A stretch of DNA of 64,000 nt, taken from the NCBI RefSeq assembly GCF_014695915.1, contig NZ_JACJPF010000069.1, positions 1-64,000 of the forward strand, given 5' to 3'. Positions 9,942 to 18,277 of this stretch are shown piece by piece. Made by a program: the position numbers and the translations under genes. This stretch comes from Trichocoleus sp. FACHB-40. GTDB lineage: Bacteria > Cyanobacteriota > Cyanobacteriia > Cyanobacteriales > FACHB-T130. Position 1 is the first letter of the stretch. Each line of letters begins with the position of its first letter. A model generated the notes under the pieces. The model saw only the letters and a program-made list of their open reading frames with translations, searched no databases and was not told where the DNA came from.

Positions 9942-12158
9942 ATGTCAGTTCCGCTGAAAGTTTTACTGCTTGAAGACTCACCAACCGATACTGAACTGAC
10001 TCTGCACGAACTGCGTTGGGCTGGTTTTAAACCAGATTGGCAGCGCGTAGATACAGAAGCCGACTACCTGGCCCAATTGCATCCCGATCTTGACTTGATT
10101 CTGGCTGATTACACCTTGCCTCAATTTGATGCTCTCAGGGCGCTGGAACTTTTGCGATCGCGCAATCTAGACATTCCCTTCATAGTCGTTACTGGCACAG
10201 TTAGCGAAGAAGTGGTAGTAGAGTGCATGAAACACGGCGCAGCTGATTACCTGCTTAAAGATAGATTAGTGCGACTGGGGGCGGCGGTATCGCAGGCGCT
10301 GCAAGCGAAACAAATGCGCGACCATAAGCGGCAGACTGAGGCGGAAAAGACACGATTAATCGCATCCCTACAAGAAAGCGAACAACGATTTCGAGCGTTA
10401 ATCGAAAACGCCACCGACATTATTCTGATTGTTGATGAAAATGGTGTTTCACAATATGTTAGCCCTTCTGTTGAGCGAATTTTAGGATATTCACCAGCTA
10501 GGGTGATTGGCAAAAGCGCTGTAAAGTTTGTTCACCCAGAGGATATAACTCTGGTTAATCAAACATTTGAACGTGCTATGGAAAATCCCAGCGTTAGTCA
10601 CCGACTACCTGAGTATCACGTTCGACATACCAACGGTTCTTGGTGCGTTTTTGAGGCTGTCACTACTAACTTACTGAACGATCCAGCAGTAGCTGGGATT
10701 GTAGTCAACTGCCACAATATTACCCACGCCAAGCTTGCCGAGGAACAGCTGCGATACCATGCTTTTTATGATTCCCTGTGTGGCTTGCCTAACCGAAAAT
10801 TGTTTCTAGATCGTTTGGCAAGTCGCATAGAGCGTGGCAAAGAACACCCAGAGAGTTTATTTGCTGTCTTGTTTCTGGATTTGGATCGCTTTCAGATGGT
10901 CAAATACAGTATGGGACACTTGGTAGGCGACCAACTGCTGATTGCTACGGCTGGCAAGCTATCAAGCTGTCTGAGTGCTAGTGACACGCTAGCCCGGATG
11001 GGAAGAGACGAGTTTGCTATTCTGCTGGACGATATTCACGATGTAGGTGATGCTATTCGCATTGCCCAGCAGATCCACCGGAAGTTGGGGGAGCCTTTTA
11101 AACTGAATGGGCGCGAGGTGTTCACAACTACCAGTATCGGAATTGCTCTGAGTAAAACTGATATAAAAACATTAACAAGTGAGACACCAGGAAGTTCTTC
11201 GGTTTCCTCTTTGTCCTCGGTTAATCCTCATTACTGCCTCCTCAGCAGTGATGATGACCTGCCTCAAGATTTGCTGCGGGCGGCGGATACGGCGATGTAT
11301 TACGCCAAGGTACAGGGCAGAGCAGGTTATGCTGTGTTCGATCCGGTGATGCACACTCGTGCGGTGGATCGTTTGCAGTTAGAAACGGATCTGCGACGAG
11401 CGATCGCTACCCATGAATTTCAGCTTTACTATCAGCCAATTGTTTCCCTATCTACAGGGAAAATTAGTGGTTTTGAGGCTCTTGTACGCTGGTTTCACCC
11501 GACGAGGGGCATGGTTTCTCCATCTGAGTTTATCCCAGTGGCAGAAGATACTGGTCTGATCGTCCCCATTGGTGCATTGGTACTTGAGGACGCCTGCCGT
11601 CAGTTGCGTGTTTGGCAGATGAAATATCCCGATTTTACGGATGATTTAACTATCAGCGTGAATCTTTCTAGTGTCCAATTTAGGCAACCAGGTTTAATTG
11701 AGCAAATTGACGAAATTTTGCAGGAAACTGGTCTTGATCCTAGTTTTTTGAAGTTAGAAATCACCGAAAGTACCATCATGGAAAATGCCGATTCTGCTAA
11801 AGCTTTGCTTGAGCAATTGAAGGCAAGGAATATTCTATTGTGTATTGATGACTTTGGTACAGGCTATTCTTCATTAAGTTATTTGCACCGCTGGCCTATA
11901 GATACTTTGAAGATTGACCGCTCTTTTGTCAATGGTATCGGCATTGAGGCTCACAGTCGGGAGATTATCTGGACAATTGTAACGCTGGCTGGCAATCTGG
12001 GTATGGAAGTGGTTGCAGAAGGTGTGGAAACTGAGCAGCAGTTGACTCAGTTGCGACTATTGAAACGGGAATGTCATTATGGGCAGGGATATTTGTTTTC
12101 TCGACCAGTGGATAGCGAGGCGGCTGTGAAATTGTTTGCGTCAGAGTTGCGATGGTAA
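9942..12158 (+). CDS. REC-PAS-GGDEF(degenerate)-EAL cyclic-di-GMP protein
   Basis: 738 residues from the ATG at 9942, which has AGAAGG five bases upstream; an upstream ATG at 9858 would add 28 residues but lacks this signal. The receiver domain has acceptor Asp56 (LILADYTLPQFDA). A PAS domain lies at about 145-270. The GGDEF domain carries GRDEF at about 354-358 in place of GGDEF, has no RxxD inhibitory site before it, and reads DRFQMVKYSMGH where active cyclases have an Asn. The EAL domain appears intact: FEALVRW at about 511-517, an E in KLEITES, DDFGTGYSSLSYL, and EGVET. The likely activity is c-di-GMP hydrolysis controlled by phosphorylation. It belongs to the same strand and cluster as the kinase and Rcp1-like protein. 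Confidence 0.9.
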   Translation: MSVPLKVLLLEDSPTDTELTLHELRWAGFKPDWQRVDTEADYLAQLHPDLDLILADYTLPQFDALRALELLRSRNLDIPFIVVTGTVSEEVVVECMKHGAADYLLKDRLVRLGAAVSQALQAKQMRDHKRQTEAEKTRLIASLQESEQRFRALIENATDIILIVDENGVSQYVSPSVERILGYSPARVIGKSAVKFVHPEDITLVNQTFERAMENPSVSHRLPEYHVRHTNGSWCVFEAVTTNLLNDPAVAGIVVNCHNITHAKLAEEQLRYHAFYDSLCGLPNRKLFLDRLASRIERGKEHPESLFAVLFLDLDRFQMVKYSMGHLVGDQLLIATAGKLSSCLSASDTLARMGRDEFAILLDDIHDVGDAIRIAQQIHRKLGEPFKLNGREVFTTTSIGIALSKTDIKTLTSETPGSSSVSSLSSVNPHYCLLSSDDDLPQDLLRAADTAMYYAKVQGRAGYAVFDPVMHTRAVDRLQLETDLRRAIATHEFQLYYQPIVSLSTGKISGFEALVRWFHPTRGMVSPSEFIPVAEDTGLIVPIGALVLEDACRQLRVWQMKYPDFTDDLTISVNLSSVQFRQPGLIEQIDEILQETGLDPSFLKLEITESTIMENADSAKALLEQLKARNILLCIDDFGTGYSSLSYLHRWPIDTLKIDRSFVNGIGIEAHSREIIWTIVTLAGNLGMEVVAEGVETEQQLTQLRLLKRECHYGQGYLFSRPVDSEAAVKLFASELRW

Positions 12159-12286
12159 AACAATTAAAAATTATCGTTTTTAGTCAGATACTGGGAATAC
12201 AATTCTGGGAATGGCTAAGAAGAAATGAGGCTCTAGCGTCATGCTCCGACATTCCCCGTCAGAGATTGGGAACGAGAGTATAACTA

Positions 12287-12895
12287 ATGAATAATGACGA
12301 TAAACGGCGGATTATTGGTTTAACTGGGGGCATCGGGACTGGCAAAACTACGGTTTCAAATTATCTTGCCAGTGCCTACAATTTGCCGACTTTGGATGCA
12401 GACGTTTATGCAAGAGATGCTGTAAAAGTTGGTTCGACGATACTGAATCTGATTGTTGAGCGCTACGGTTCAGATATACTTCTACCGGATGGAACCTTAG
12501 ATCGCGGGCGGTTGGGTAATGTTGTTTTTAACAACTTTGGGGAACGTCGGTGGCTAGAACAACAGATTCATCCTTTTGTGCGCGATCGCATTGTCGAGGC
12601 AATTGATAATTTTAATCTACATCCCACGGTGGTATTAGTGGTGCCTTTGCTGTTTGAAGCTGGAATGACTGATTTGTCTACAGAAGTGTGGGTTGTAAGG
12701 TGTTCGCAACAACAGCAGATTCAGAGATTGATTCAACGCGATCGCTTAACTTTTGAACAGGCGCAACTTAGAATAAACAGCCAGATGCCAATAGACCAGA
12801 AGTGTGCCAAGGCTGATGTCGTTCTTGACAACTCCTCCACTTTAGAATTTCTGCTCCAACAGGTAGACGCAGCCATAAAAAGTTTTGAATGTTGA
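12287..12895 (+). CDS. coaE: Dephospho-CoA kinase
   Basis: 202 residues, the usual length. It phosphorylates the ribose 3'-OH of dephospho-CoA in the last step of coenzyme A synthesis. The P-loop is GLTGGIGTGKTTVS at residues 11-24. The LDADVYARD segment, the RIVEAI region and the LLFEAGM segment match the family. The ATG start follows an AT-rich leader without a strong Shine-Dalgarno sequence. It stands alone on this strand, with a 13-kb repeat copy downstream. Confidence 0.93.
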   Translation: MNNDDKRRIIGLTGGIGTGKTTVSNYLASAYNLPTLDADVYARDAVKVGSTILNLIVERYGSDILLPDGTLDRGRLGNVVFNNFGERRWLEQQIHPFVRDRIVEAIDNFNLHPTVVLVVPLLFEAGMTDLSTEVWVVRCSQQQQIQRLIQRDRLTFEQAQLRINSQMPIDQKCAKADVVLDNSSTLEFLLQQVDAAIKSFEC

Positions 12896-13045
12896 GTTAG
12901 AGCGTTTCTCAACAGTGGATTTTCAGTCATTGACAGGCTGATTCAATACTTGGGCAGCTTTAGTGCAATGCAAGTGCCAGGTTTTCCCTGTCCCCAACAC
13001 TTACAAAATGAAACCACCCTGTAACGCAATACTTCTCGGAGGGGG

Positions 13046-13112
13046 GTGGTTTCATACAACCCTTAGAAAATATCGAAAATTGCGGTAGGGGCATGGCATT
13101 GCCCCTACCGGA
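13046..13112. repeat. Second copy of the GTGGTTTCATACAACCC repeat
   Basis: This matches about 219-330 over the GGTGGTTTCATACAACCCTT block and the GGGGCATGGCA palindrome, but is shorter. Related palindromes (TAGGGAYATGG...CCATGTCCCTA) occur at 33312-33338 and near 52779-52800. The family sits between genes. Confidence 0.6.
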
Positions 13113-13155
13113 AACCAAAATCAACGTTACAGAATTTTCTCTGACGGGGTTGTTA

Positions 13156-13659
13156 CTAGCTTCGGAGTTCGTTGAGTTTGGCTCTTAGTGTCTCTATTCT
13201 TTTACGGTTCACGCCTAAATCAGACTGTCCCAGGCGGGAAGCTGAACGGACGTGGATGGTTTTTGCGGCATCATCGACATAGAATTCCACATCATCGACA
13301 AACCCCATGAGTTTGGTGGTGAATTCCGCGTAGAGGTAATTGTCGGTTTCGGCGACAATTTTGGTTTTAGGGAGAGACTGGATAACTGTCTTGAGATCAG
13401 CGATCGCTTGTGCGGCGCTAGAGTTGTAGGCAAGAGGCTCGATTTTATGTTCGCTATCCTGGCTTTGGCTGTTGACACAGTTGGGCGTACTAGGACATGG
13501 CGCTAGTTTTCCTGACTGTACACCTAGATTTGTGGGTCGTTTTCCGGCAAACACGGTCATTCCTCCTAAAAAAGTAGTTGCCCCTATGAAACAGATAGCT
13601 GCTAAACATAAGGATATGAAGATTACAGGCCAACGTGACTTACTGGGGCTGACATCCAT
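13156..13659 (-). CDS. DUF1499 family protein
   Basis: About 167 residues from the ATG at 13659; an upstream in-frame TTG at 13677 is possible. An N-terminal membrane segment (about residues 10-32 from the ATG) precedes the DUF1499 domain, recognisable by the CPSTPNCVNSQ motif and the C-terminal half with YLYAEFTTKLMGFVDDVEFYV and RSASRLGQSDLGVNRKRIE. DUF1499 proteins are common in cyanobacteria and chloroplasts; their function is not established. The two cysteines of CPSTPNC may bind a metal or form a disulphide (inference). The start codon lies back-to-back with that of the TPR gene on the other strand, so any promoter of either gene lies inside the other. Confidence 0.8.
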   Translation of the reverse strand: MDVSPSKSRWPVIFISLCLAAICFIGATTFLGGMTVFAGKRPTNLGVQSGKLAPCPSTPNCVNSQSQDSEHKIEPLAYNSSAAQAIADLKTVIQSLPKTKIVAETDNYLYAEFTTKLMGFVDDVEFYVDDAAKTIHVRSASRLGQSDLGVNRKRIETLRAKLNELRS

Positions 13660-14128
13660 GAATGAATTTTCTCTCAATTCGTTACTAGAAGACCTGAAAA
13701 ACCCTGATGAAAAGGTGCGCTATGATGCTACGGCTGAGCTTTGGCGCATTTGGTTTTATCAAAAGGGAGTAGCGGGTTTTGAAATTTTACAGCGATCGCA
13801 GGCATTACTTGAAGCAGGAGAGATTGCCAAAGCCGAAGATTTACTTAGAGAAATCATCGCAGCTCAACCTGATTTTGCCGAAGCTTGGAATAGACGAGCC
13901 GTACTTTACTATATTCTCAGGGATTATAAAAAAGCTCTTAAGGACTGTCAAATGGCTGTCGAGCTAATTCCATTTCACTTTGGCGCACTGCATGGTATGG
14001 GTTTGTGTTATCTCGCACTGGAAGAATACAGTGCTGCTATCGTAGCTTTTAGAAAAGCTTTGGAAATTCAGCCTTATGCGCTAGAGAATCAAAGGTTAAT
14101 TTTAGAGTGTACAGCAAAATTGAGTTAA
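13658..14128 (+). CDS. TPR repeat protein
   Basis: 156 residues from the ATG at 13658. The frame is open further upstream to 13472, but that part runs antisense through the DUF1499 gene and is not protein-like, so I use the internal ATG. After a short N-terminal region (LLEDLKNPDEKVRYDAT) there are three TPR units from about residue 45 to 145, with A-x-A-W-N-R-R-A, Y-x-x-A-L-K-D and A-I-V-A-F-R-K-A-L-E signatures. No signal peptide is present, so it is probably a cytoplasmic scaffold. A partner cannot be named. Confidence 0.75.
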   Translation: MNEFSLNSLLEDLKNPDEKVRYDATAELWRIWFYQKGVAGFEILQRSQALLEAGEIAKAEDLLREIIAAQPDFAEAWNRRAVLYYILRDYKKALKDCQMAVELIPFHFGALHGMGLCYLALEEYSAAIVAFRKALEIQPYALENQRLILECTAKLS

Positions 14129-14476
14129 CGCGATCGCTTCATTTTCATCCCTGTAGACGGTTGACACGGATTAATTTACCTGTCATTTCCTCAGCAGAAA
14201 TAGCCTTATTAATGCACGTCGCCAGCCTCTCCAAGTTTTTATCGTCTGTGCAAGTATCCTTGCCCTAACTTAATCTAAAAAGGGCAAATATAATTTGGGT
14301 AGTGGTATAGAAGTAGTGATAAATTCACTTTCACCCCTACCGTACAAGGCTTTGAGCATTGAATATCACTATCTGTTTACCACTACCATAATTTGCATAT
14401 TCTCACACTAAACCCGCCTACGCAGGTTTCAAAATTTGGCGCAGGCGGGTTTTGTTCGTCTTGCAACTTTCGACTA
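14129..14476. other. Gene-free region with a long inverted repeat
   Basis: No reading frame here is convincing. Positions about 14285-14309 and 14377-14399 form an imperfect inverted repeat (GGGTAGTGGTA against TACCACTACC, flanked by AT-rich arms around ATAATTTG/ATTTGCATA) with about 70 bases between the arms. This could be a folded small RNA, a MITE remnant or the end structure of a transcript. A separate hairpin at 14411-14451 follows. Confidence 0.45.
14411..14451. terminator. Bidirectional hairpin between convergent genes
   Basis: Arms AACCCGCCTACGC (14411-14423) and GCGCAGGCGGGTT (14439-14451) pair at 12 of 13 positions. T-rich sequence follows on the plus strand. It lies between the converging TPR and DUF3153 genes and could end both transcripts. 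Confidence 0.6.
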
Positions 14477-15238
14477 CTAACTTTGTGGAACCGCAGGCGG
14501 TGTCACAGAAACCGTCCCACTTCCGGGGGAATTCTTCCCTTTCAAGTAGAATCCCGCCACCACTAACAAAATAATAACCAGCGTCCCAATTCCAAGGGGG
14601 TTAGGAAGCCAGAACACAGCTTCGATGTGGTTTACCTCGCCTGGATTCAGCTTCCAAACCAGTTCATGCCCTTTATCGGAGACAACTGGGGCGATCGCAG
14701 TGGTAGAGTTATCAACACTCTTAGCACCCCAAGGAGTTTTCAAGCTAAAGTCTAAATCAAACAGCGAACCGGGACTAACTATAACGTTACCGTCAGTAGA
14801 GAGAACACCGAGCGATCGCAAATCCAAATCGTAACTCAAACGATTTCGCACCCAGAAAATAAAGTTACCCTGAGTCAAACTCAAATTAGACTTAATCGTT
14901 GGTAAATCCGTCGCAGGTTGGGAACCCTTCTTCACTGGAGGATTAAAAAACTCATTAAACTTCTCCTCCAACTCCCGACCACTAGCAAACGGAACCGTCA
15001 GAATAACTTCCTCTTTCGAGATGCGCTTAACTTTCCCAGAAAGTTGCTTTGCGCGACTCTCAAGACTATTTAACCAATCCTGCGCCTGTTCGCTGCTAAA
15101 AGCCGTCAGCTGTTCCCGCAACTTAATATGCTGTACAATCTCCCCTTTATTCGGACTCTCGAAATTCACCCCAGCATCATACTGAACGCAACCCGAAAGC
15201 AAAAGCACCGCCAACAGCATCACCCAGAGAACCCGCAT
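14477..15238 (-). CDS. DUF3153 lipoprotein
   Basis: About 253 residues from the internal ATG (MRVLWVMLLAVLLLSGC), which gives a standard lipoprotein signal with lipobox LSGC; the open frame starts 14 codons earlier at 15280. The mature part is the DUF3153 domain (Y-D-A-G-V-N-F-E-S near the start, then HIKLREQL, WLNSLESRAKQL). A membrane segment lies close to the C-terminus (LGIGTLVIILLVVAGFYLKG), so the protein is anchored at both ends. DUF3153 is found in cyanobacteria and plastids and has no assigned role. It lies 95 bp downstream of the TldE/PmbA gene on the same strand and may share its transcript. Confidence 0.8.
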   Translation of the reverse strand: MRVLWVMLLAVLLLSGCVQYDAGVNFESPNKGEIVQHIKLREQLTAFSSEQAQDWLNSLESRAKQLSGKVKRISKEEVILTVPFASGRELEEKFNEFFNPPVKKGSQPATDLPTIKSNLSLTQGNFIFWVRNRLSYDLDLRSLGVLSTDGNVIVSPGSLFDLDFSLKTPWGAKSVDNSTTAIAPVVSDKGHELVWKLNPGEVNHIEAVFWLPNPLGIGTLVIILLVVAGFYLKGKNSPGSGTVSVTPPAVPQS

Positions 15239-15333
15239 CCTCGCCAACACATCGCCAAATTCCAACACAGCTAACCTCACTCTTTCTCCTCCTTGCTCTT
15301 TGTTCTCTTCGCGTCCTTCCTTGTGCGCTTCAT

Positions 15334-16674
15334 TTACCCATGTCGCGCCGCCACACCCAAACCTTCAAACAACATACAAGGCAAATAACTACCGCCGCCA
15401 ACCCATTCGGGCGTATCTCCTAAATCCACCAAATTTTTAAAAGCCTCAAAAATACTACCAGCCACCATAGTATTCTTCACCCGACCGACAATTTTGCCTT
15501 TTTCTACCTTGTAACCTAAATCCAGGTTTACTGAGAACTCTCCCGCCAGTTGATTCGACTGTCCAGCACCCAAAACCTGATCCACAATTACCCCTTCATC
15601 CATATTGGCAATTAAATCAGCCGTAGAAGTCTTACCAGGAGCAAAACACAGATTCACCAAATCTGGGCTAGGACGAGACAAACCACCCCGGAAACCGTTA
15701 CCAGTAGACTCGCAACCAGCCCGTGCAGCCCAACGACGATCCCAATAAAAGCCGCCTACAGTGCCTTGCTCGATAAACACCTTGCGACTGGTGGGCGTAC
15801 CTTCATCGTCAAAAGCGCAGGCAGAAGCTCCGATGCTGGGATCTTCAAATAACGTTAAACGCTCGTCAAATAGCTTCTCGCCCAGTTTAGCTGCCAATGG
15901 AGAGGCTTTTTGGACAACGGATTGACCGGAGAGAACCGTTTTAAATAAGCGTCCGATGGCACCTGCGGCGGCTCTGGGGTTGAACAAGACAGGGAAAGAT
16001 CCACTTTCAATTGTTGCTGGCTGTTCTGCTAGAGCGTACTTTTGCAACAAATCTTCCAGAAGACGGTTATAGTCGGGAACGCGATCGCGGGCGACATCGA
16101 AGCTGTAAATTTGGAGAAAATCTTCCCCGCGTACTAAGTTACCCGAAAGGCTGGCGCTGACAATTTGGCTGCTGCGTTCGGCGTAGACATCAGAACTGGT
16201 AGCAATTTTAATGTTCCCTTTCCGGACGTGGAAGCCGACATCTACCAGGATATCGGGATTATAGTCGTGGATTTGGGAAATTAAGCGATCGCCTACTTCC
16301 ACTAATTCTTCAGTTGCTGGTGGTGTGTAGGTGGTTTCTGGTGCTGTCACCTGCATTACGCTGGCAAAATCAAACTCAGAGGGATCGCCAATTTCCGACG
16401 TTTGCACGGCAGCATCTACCAAATCTTCCAGCCGCGTCAAGTCTGTGGAACTGGCAAAACCCAACTTACCCTTATGCAGCACCCGCAGCGCTACCCCTCT
16501 CAAGGCTTTGGTTTGCAGAGATTTTAAACGATTGTTTTCAAACTCAACTGGTGTGTCAGAGCTTGATAGATAGTAAACTTCAGCGGCATCGGTTCGCCCC
16601 TTTGCCAATTTCAGAATTTGCTCCACCGTCGCATCAGTCACCATCTCAGTTCCTCCAGCTTCACCCATAATCAT
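15334..16674 (-). CDS. TldE/PmbA-family metalloprotease subunit
   Basis: 446 residues. The N-terminal part (AAEVYYLSSSDTPVEFENNRLKSL) and the C-terminal part (CAFDDEGTPTSRKVFIEQG, then G-G-S-Y-L-P-C-M-L near the end) match the TldD/PmbA family. I see no HExxxH metal site, so it is the TldE/PmbA-like partner rather than TldD. The family degrades unfolded peptides and matures some peptide products; here that role is inferred. No TldD gene is in the window. Several ATGs lie at the start and the exact one is uncertain. Confidence 0.82.
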   Translation of the reverse strand: MIMGEAGGTEMVTDATVEQILKLAKGRTDAAEVYYLSSSDTPVEFENNRLKSLQTKALRGVALRVLHKGKLGFASSTDLTRLEDLVDAAVQTSEIGDPSEFDFASVMQVTAPETTYTPPATEELVEVGDRLISQIHDYNPDILVDVGFHVRKGNIKIATSSDVYAERSSQIVSASLSGNLVRGEDFLQIYSFDVARDRVPDYNRLLEDLLQKYALAEQPATIESGSFPVLFNPRAAAGAIGRLFKTVLSGQSVVQKASPLAAKLGEKLFDERLTLFEDPSIGASACAFDDEGTPTSRKVFIEQGTVGGFYWDRRWAARAGCESTGNGFRGGLSRPSPDLVNLCFAPGKTSTADLIANMDEGVIVDQVLGAGQSNQLAGEFSVNLDLGYKVEKGKIVGRVKNTMVAGSIFEAFKNLVDLGDTPEWVGGGSYLPCMLFEGLGVAARHG

Positions 16675-16687
16675 CTTAAATTAAACC

Positions 16688-16793
16688 CACACGCTCGCAG
16701 CGTGTGACTACACAGACACTGCCCGCACAACGCGAGCTATAGATTAGCTTGCGTTGCGCGGGCTTCGTTTGTTCGCCCTTGACTTTAGTCGTC
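16688..16793. repeat. Hairpin cluster plus dispersed 23-bp repeat, copy 2
   Basis: Two stems stand in a row: 16688-16706 (CACACGCT/AGCGTGTG) and 16721-16763 (GCCCGCACAACGC against GCGTTGCGCGGGC, with an inner AGCT/AGCT stem). They are followed at 16771-16793 by the 23-bp unit also seen at 2281-2303. The same order of hairpin then conserved tail occurs at both sites, as expected of a mobile palindromic element. Confidence 0.6.
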
Positions 16794-16849
16794 AGGCGTT
16801 TTTACTTCTAGTTATTCTAGTAGGTATAGATTAATTTTTATTTCACCGA

Positions 16850-17365
16850 ATGGCTAATTCAACTCGATTGGAAAACCAAGATATTAAATTTGGCATTTTA
16901 GACCAAGCACAACAAAAGGCAATATATACTCTTGCTTTATCTAAAGCCCACTTTAGTACAGCAACAGTTTGGGGTTATGTGCAATTTATAGTAGGAATAC
17001 CAAATACTATTATTTCTGCTATCGCTGGAGCCTCAGCTTTATCACAATGGCAAGATAGTAATATGCTGGCTGGAATGTTATCAATTTTAGTAGCCATACT
17101 AACGGCGATATCAACTTTCTTAGACCCAAGCGATCGCGCAAAAGCTCACTGGCACGCGGGAAATCAGTTTCAGCTGCTTAACGATAAGTTCCAAATATTT
17201 ATAGATTTTGATGCGATCGCTGGGAGTTCTCCTCAAGAGCTTAAACAAAAGCTAGATATACTAATAGATGAATTTTATAAAGCCAGAAAGGAAAATCCTG
17301 TAACTCCTTACTGGTCATGGAAAAAGGGTTTAAAAGAAGCTAAACAAGAGCAGCGTCAAGTGTAG
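16850..17365 (+). CDS. SLATT-domain (DUF4231-like) two-helix membrane protein
   Basis: 171 residues. Two adjacent membrane helices lie at about 45-65 and 72-92 (FIVGIPNTIISAIAGASAL; MLAGMLSILVAILTAISTF), followed by D-P-S-D-R-A-K-A-H-W-H-A-G and a long C-terminal helix. This is the layout of SLATT proteins, pore-like effectors predicted in nucleotide-signal conflict systems. No CD-NTase, SLOG or reverse transcriptase gene is next to it, so it is an orphan copy. Base composition and HIP1 sites do not set it apart from the neighbours. A defence role is inference only. Confidence 0.7.
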   Translation: MANSTRLENQDIKFGILDQAQQKAIYTLALSKAHFSTATVWGYVQFIVGIPNTIISAIAGASALSQWQDSNMLAGMLSILVAILTAISTFLDPSDRAKAHWHAGNQFQLLNDKFQIFIDFDAIAGSSPQELKQKLDILIDEFYKARKENPVTPYWSWKKGLKEAKQEQRQV

Positions 17366-17417
17366 ATTCTAAAGACGCGATTTCTCGCGTCCGTAAAAAA
17401 TACGCTCCAAAGGAGGT

Positions 17418-18044
17418 TTACAAACTCCACCACGCTAAGGAACCCAACGTCAAAATGATAGCAATCAGGGCAACCCAGATAAAACGATTGTCTTGGGTAT
17501 TGACTTTGCTCAAGTCAACTGGTTCCAGTTCTGGTTCTGGACGCTTACGGGGGGTAGTATTGGCAGGCTTAACATTGCTAGCGCCCCGAAATTCTGCCTG
17601 ACTCTCAGCCAGTGCAGTTAAGTCGGGAATCTCACTCAACCATTCTGGACGCCTACTTAATTGGGGAGCTTCCATAATGTAGAGTAGGCGACGGCTTTGC
17701 TTGCTGATTTCTGGATCGGGATGATGAAACAGCTGTTTCAACAAAGCGATCGCTTCCGTCCTTTGTCCAGCAGCCTCATAAGCCGTCACCAGCCAAATCT
17801 GCACTTCTCCCCCCAGTCGAGAGTTACGAGCCACAAGGCTACTCGCCTTTTCCAAATGCTGCACTGACTGGCGGTACTCGCCACGCTCAAATGCCGTTTT
17901 GCCAGCCTGGTACTGGGTTTTAATGATATCTCGGTTTTCTGAATTCACTTTGCCGATGTCATCTGGAGTGAACTTTTTTTCAGTTTTGTCGTCAACGCCG
18001 ACAGCCCCTTTAAATTTTAGCGAAGGGGTTGATCCTGAAATCAA
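17418..18044 (-). CDS. TPR protein with C-terminal membrane anchor
   Basis: 208 residues from a TTG codon; the start is uncertain because no strong ribosome binding site or ATG is near. TPR-like helices lie at about 40-120 (AGKTAFERGEYRQSVQHLEKA; AYEAAGQRTEAIALLKQL). A Pro/Arg-rich spacer follows, and a single hydrophobic segment (WVALIAIILTLGSLAWWSL) closes the protein, as in a tail-anchored protein. Similar proteins are widespread in cyanobacteria; the function is unknown. Its start is next to an STRR array that may hold the promoter. Confidence 0.7.
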   Translation of the reverse strand: MISGSTPSLKFKGAVGVDDKTEKKFTPDDIGKVNSENRDIIKTQYQAGKTAFERGEYRQSVQHLEKASSLVARNSRLGGEVQIWLVTAYEAAGQRTEAIALLKQLFHHPDPEISKQSRRLLYIMEAPQLSRRPEWLSEIPDLTALAESQAEFRGASNVKPANTTPRKRPEPELEPVDLSKVNTQDNRFIWVALIAIILTLGSLAWWSL

Positions 18045-18090
18045 AACTACTGCGATAATTTGCCTTCACCAGGGTTTTATCACAGAGGGG

Positions 18091-18160
18091 GTGGGGACTG
18101 GGGACTGGGGACTAGGGACTAGGTAAGACTTTTTCCCAATCCCCAATCCCCACCCCCAAT
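18091..18160. repeat. STRR heptamer arrays (two blocks)
   Basis: 18091-18123 repeats GGGGACT about four times. 18133-18160 carries the complementary type (CCCAATCCCCAATCCCC). This is the short tandemly repeated repetitive class known from filamentous cyanobacteria. Confidence 0.85.
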
Positions 18161-18277
18161 ATCACCCATTCAGGTGAATCAGCTAGGGGAATCTACTTAG
18201 CTTTGCCAGGGCGTACCTTAAGAAGTAATTCAAGCTTTCATATCAAGTTACTATCCAATAAATCGGGAGCTAAAACC

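Noticed and set aside
13472-13657. Upstream extension of the TPR frame
   Set aside because: It runs antisense through the DUF1499 gene and shows no protein-like pattern; the ATG at 13658 fits the TPR protein.
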